Made by a program: the position numbers and the translations under genes
The notes under the pieces: generated by a model
The model's input: only the letters and a program-made list of their open reading frames with translations
What the model was told of the DNA's origin: nothing
Databases searched by the model: none
Source of the DNA: DASXHY01 sp035552155
GTDB taxonomy: Bacteria > Verrucomicrobiota > Verrucomicrobiia > Limisphaerales > DASXHY01
Assembly (NCBI GenBank): GCA_035552155.1
Contig: DASZLX010000015.1
Span: forward strand, 248,001 to 312,000
Reading direction: 5' to 3'
DNA: 64,000 nt
Part shown: positions 61,560-64,000 of the stretch, one piece after another
How positions within the stretch are numbered: position 1 is the stretch's first letter
Layout of the letters: every line of letters begins with the position of its first letter

Positions 61560-63410
61560 ATGCCTGGGCGCCTATTGTTAGTGGAGTGGGATGCCGCCGA
61601 TTGGAAAGTGCTGCACCCTTTAATTGATGCTGGCAAAATGCCGGCGTTGAACCGGTTGGTGGAAGAAGGGGTTTCCGGTGAATTGTTATCGGTCCAACCT
61701 CTCGCGCCGGCGCTGTTATGCGTTTCCATGATTACGGGCAAGCGCGCCTGGCGGCATGGGGTTTGTCATGCGATGGAACCCGGCCCGCAGGGCCGGCGAG
61801 TGACGATTTCCGCGACCGCCCGGCGAACGGCGGCGCTGTGGCAAATGCTGGCGCATGCGGGAAAGCGGAGCATTGTGGTCGGCTGGCCGGCAACTCACGA
61901 TGAAAAAACCGGCGGATGCCTCTTTGTCTCCGACCGATATCCGCAACCCACAGCCGGTCCCGGCATACAGCCGTGGCCGCCGGCGTCCGCGGGAACTTAC
62001 TGGCCAGAGGCGTTGCGGGCGCGGCTCGATCCGAAAAGGACAAGCCCCGAACAACTCGATGCCTCCGTGATTTCGCGTTATATCCCCGAATGGGATCGCA
62101 TCGACCAAAAACGCGATCATCGCCTCGGGCAATTGCGGTTGTATTTGGCCGCCGACTATTCCTACCAGTCGGCCCTGTTGGAATTGTTGAAACAGGAGCC
62201 TTGGGATTTCGCGGCCGTGCGTTTTCCTGCTCTCGGTCCCATCAGCCAAATTTTCATGCCGGCCCATCTTTTCCAGCCGGGCGCCTCCGCGCCGCCGGAG
62301 TTTGAAGTTTATAAAGGTGTGCTGGAGATGACCTGCCGGGTCCTCGATAGCATGTTGCACCAATTGGCGGCACTTGCCGGCAAGGATGCCACGATCATGC
62401 TGGTTTCGGCCCACGGCTCGCGCACCCAGGGCGTGCCGCCGGGCGGATTCGGCCGCGGAGACGAGGAATCCTGGAAATCCCCTTACGGAATTTTTGCGGC
62501 CAGCGGTCCCGACTTCGCCCGCGATGCGCTTCTGCACGGCGCCGGTGTGTTGGATTTGGCGCCGACTATTCTTACCTCCCTCGGATTAGCCATTGGCGAT
62601 GACATGGAGGGGCGGGTGCTAATTGAAGCTTTCCGCACCGCCCCTGAAATCACCCGGGTGGAATCGTGGGATTCGCTGGTTGGAATTCAGCCGCGGGCGG
62701 ATGTGGAAAATCCAGCGCCGGATAATCCTGCTGCGACAACGTTGCGCCGCGAATCGGACTGGCTGTTCGCGCAATCTGCGATGGAAGCGGGACGTTTTGC
62801 GGAGGTGTTGCCGGCATTGGACCGCTTGTTTCGCGGATTTCCGGAGCGCGCGGAAGTGGGCTATGCGCTGTTTCAATGTCAGTTGGCGTTGAATCAATTG
62901 TCCGGTGCCGCCGACACTTTGGAAGTTGTGCTCGAATCCATACCGCCGGGCGTCGCTTCGCTTTTGCCCCGCGCCGAACTGGCGATAGCCAAAAAGGATT
63001 TTGCCCAGGCGCGCACTCTCGCGGCCGAATTAAATGCGCTCCATCCAACGCATCCCTTGGCGTTGCGCCGTCTGGGGCTGCTGTTGCTCCGGCTGCGGGA
63101 GTGGGACACGTTGGAGCAAATCGCCCGCCGGGCTTTGAGCGTGGAGGAACAGGATCCCATTGCCTGGCTGGGATTGGCGGCGGCGCAATTGCGAACGGGG
63201 AAACCGAAGGAGGCCGAAGAATCGGCGACGCGGGCGATCGGCCTCAAATATTTTTTGCCGGATGCGCATTTCATCCTGGCCCGGGCCCGCGTGGCTCAGG
63301 GCCGCTGGCTGGAGGCGCAGGACGCCATGCAGGCGTTGATGAAAATCCAACCCGAAAATCGGACGGCGGCGACCTACTTGAAACGGATGCCGACCAACTC
63401 CGCCGCCTGA
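61560..63410 (+). CDS. AlkP-superfamily phosphodiesterase-like protein with TPR domain, probably inactive
   Basis: ATG 61560 gives 616 aa. The N-terminal ~370 residues have the type I phosphodiesterase/AlkP layout (LLLVEWDAADWKVLHPLIDA, AGKMPALNRLVEEGVSG, TGKRAWRHGV, LDLAPTILTSLGL). The C-terminal ~230 residues are TPR repeats. Catalytic residues are mostly missing: the nucleophile region LAPALL lacks the usual Ser/Thr, SAHG (283-286) replaces SDHG, and LGPISQ (225-230) replaces the D-H-x-x-H metal motif. Asp11 remains. It may be a binding or scaffold protein. Confidence 0.75.
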   Translation: MPGRLLLVEWDAADWKVLHPLIDAGKMPALNRLVEEGVSGELLSVQPLAPALLCVSMITGKRAWRHGVCHAMEPGPQGRRVTISATARRTAALWQMLAHAGKRSIVVGWPATHDEKTGGCLFVSDRYPQPTAGPGIQPWPPASAGTYWPEALRARLDPKRTSPEQLDASVISRYIPEWDRIDQKRDHRLGQLRLYLAADYSYQSALLELLKQEPWDFAAVRFPALGPISQIFMPAHLFQPGASAPPEFEVYKGVLEMTCRVLDSMLHQLAALAGKDATIMLVSAHGSRTQGVPPGGFGRGDEESWKSPYGIFAASGPDFARDALLHGAGVLDLAPTILTSLGLAIGDDMEGRVLIEAFRTAPEITRVESWDSLVGIQPRADVENPAPDNPAATTLRRESDWLFAQSAMEAGRFAEVLPALDRLFRGFPERAEVGYALFQCQLALNQLSGAADTLEVVLESIPPGVASLLPRAELAIAKKDFAQARTLAAELNALHPTHPLALRRLGLLLLRLREWDTLEQIARRALSVEEQDPIAWLGLAAAQLRTGKPKEAEESATRAIGLKYFLPDAHFILARARVAQGRWLEAQDAMQALMKIQPENRTAATYLKRMPTNSAA

Positions 63411-63447
63411 CACACGCTTCACGAAATCGAAAACCGGAAAACGAAGG

Positions 63448-64000
63448 CTATTGCGTCTGCACGCGGAAAAACATTTGAGGATACACGGGCTCATTGGTGT
63501 AGGGCGAAGCGGCATTGTTCGTGATCCAGGGCCCGCTCGCATTGGTGGCCTGTAACAGCACACCTGAGGGCCAGCTTAACACCAGATTGCCTCCCGACTG
63601 CTGGAGGTTCAAATTGACCGGCGCCAGGATGGATGGAGTGGTGATCCGCACATTGTCGATGAAGACGGTGTTGTCGCCGCCGGCTAAATCCGTTCCGACG
63701 AACGCCAAAGTTTGGGTGTTGGCCGTAGCCGTGAAAAAGGCTGTGTAGGTGGCATAGCTCGTCGCTTTTGACCCCGGATTAAAGCTGGCGATCACCGCAC
63801 CATTGACCGTCAGGTCCCACGTCTGGGCCTCGCCTGACCGTTCCGCGGCCAGGAAGGTGATCGTGTAGTCTCTTCCCGCCGTAAAACCGGAGAGGGCCTG
63901 CGAAATACTTCCATACTCCTGAACAAACGCAGCCTGAACCCCCTGCGGCGCGGTCGGATTCCCAAACAAACTTCCATTGCGAACAATGCCCGATCCATTG
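63448..64000 (-). CDS. secreted carbohydrate-binding-like protein, 5'-truncated at window edge
   Basis: The 3' end of a gene on the minus strand that continues past the right edge; ~183 codons are seen. Its domain (NGSGIVRNGSLFGNPTAPQG ... SFVGTDLAGGDNTVFIDNVR-like text) is closely paralogous to residues ~75-192 of the rhamnosidase at 44404. It ends LLQATNASGPWITNNAASPY ... MFFRVQTQ, the same tail type as the 58304 protein. It may be the binding module of another extracellular enzyme. Confidence 0.7.
   Translation of the reverse strand, partial: NGSGIVRNGSLFGNPTAPQGVQAAFVQEYGSISQALSGFTAGRDYTITFLAAERSGEAQTWDLTVNGAVIASFNPGSKATSYATYTAFFTATANTQTLAFVGTDLAGGDNTVFIDNVRITTPSILAPVNLNLQQSGGNLVLSWPSGVLLQATNASGPWITNNAASPYTNEPVYPQMFFRVQTQ

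Noticed and set aside
1..64000. tRNA, rRNA, transposase or prophage genes
   Set aside because: None was recognised by inspection; tRNAscan-SE and a transposase search would be the decisive tests.

Overview
The window most resembles a chromosomal segment of a Verrucomicrobiota bacterium (Pedosphaera/Limisphaerales-like), with moderately high G+C. This is inferred from PEP-CTERM tails of the VPEP-x-x-YGL type, a verrucomicrobial-type putative porin, Thr/Asn-rich secreted proteins ending in an F[YF]R tail, an exosortase fused to an EpsI-like domain, and several very large extracellular proteins. No rRNA, tRNA, CRISPR array or complete insertion sequence was recognised.

Layout. 1-5.3 kb: secreted proteins (truncated PEP-CTERM protein, PstS-like binding protein, Sel1-repeat protein, F[YF]R-tail-type protein) and a 180-nt hairpin element. 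5.6-12.4 kb (minus): two-partner secretion pair, a TpsB Omp85 transporter with three POTRA-like domains followed by a 1394-aa TpsA adhesin. 12.9-16.1 kb: putative porin, a gene remnant and an outer-membrane barrel protein. 16.2-37.2 kb (plus): a continuous exopolysaccharide locus. It holds a Wza-type export lipoprotein, an AraC regulator, a WbaP-type initiating sugar transferase, a Wzc-type co-polymerase with an altered Walker A' motif, a GH71 alpha-1,3-glucanase, a Wzx flippase, two FkbM methyltransferases, five other glycosyltransferases, a Wzy polymerase, a WcaF acyltransferase, a WecG/TagA/CpsF transferase and the exosortase. Many of these genes overlap or nearly touch. 37.2-44.3 kb: PEP-CTERM proteins, a TPR protein, a HYR-domain protein and a SurA-like protein. 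44.4-57.1 kb (minus): a rhamnoside-degradation locus with two GH78 alpha-L-rhamnosidases and a two-component system (OB-fold-array sensor kinase plus a two-receiver AraC-type regulator). 57.5-64 kb: tandem PEP-CTERM paralogues, a GNAT-like protein, an AlkP-fold/TPR protein lacking most catalytic residues, and the 3' end of another secreted carbohydrate-binding protein.

How the parts fit. The EPS locus should build a Wzx/Wzy-type polymer and export it, and the exosortase should process PEP-CTERM proteins that associate with the envelope or matrix. The most notable unexplained signal is regulatory. A leader of about 185 nt is shared by the wecG-like gene (ATG 34687) and a PEP-CTERM gene (ATG 40081). 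It contains a direct repeat of G-N-N-GTCCT spaced 20-21 bp. The same pair occurs before a second PEP-CTERM gene (start 37964), and a close 15-mer match lies before the secreted protein gene at 3803. This suggests one regulator couples EPS synthesis with the sorted proteins.
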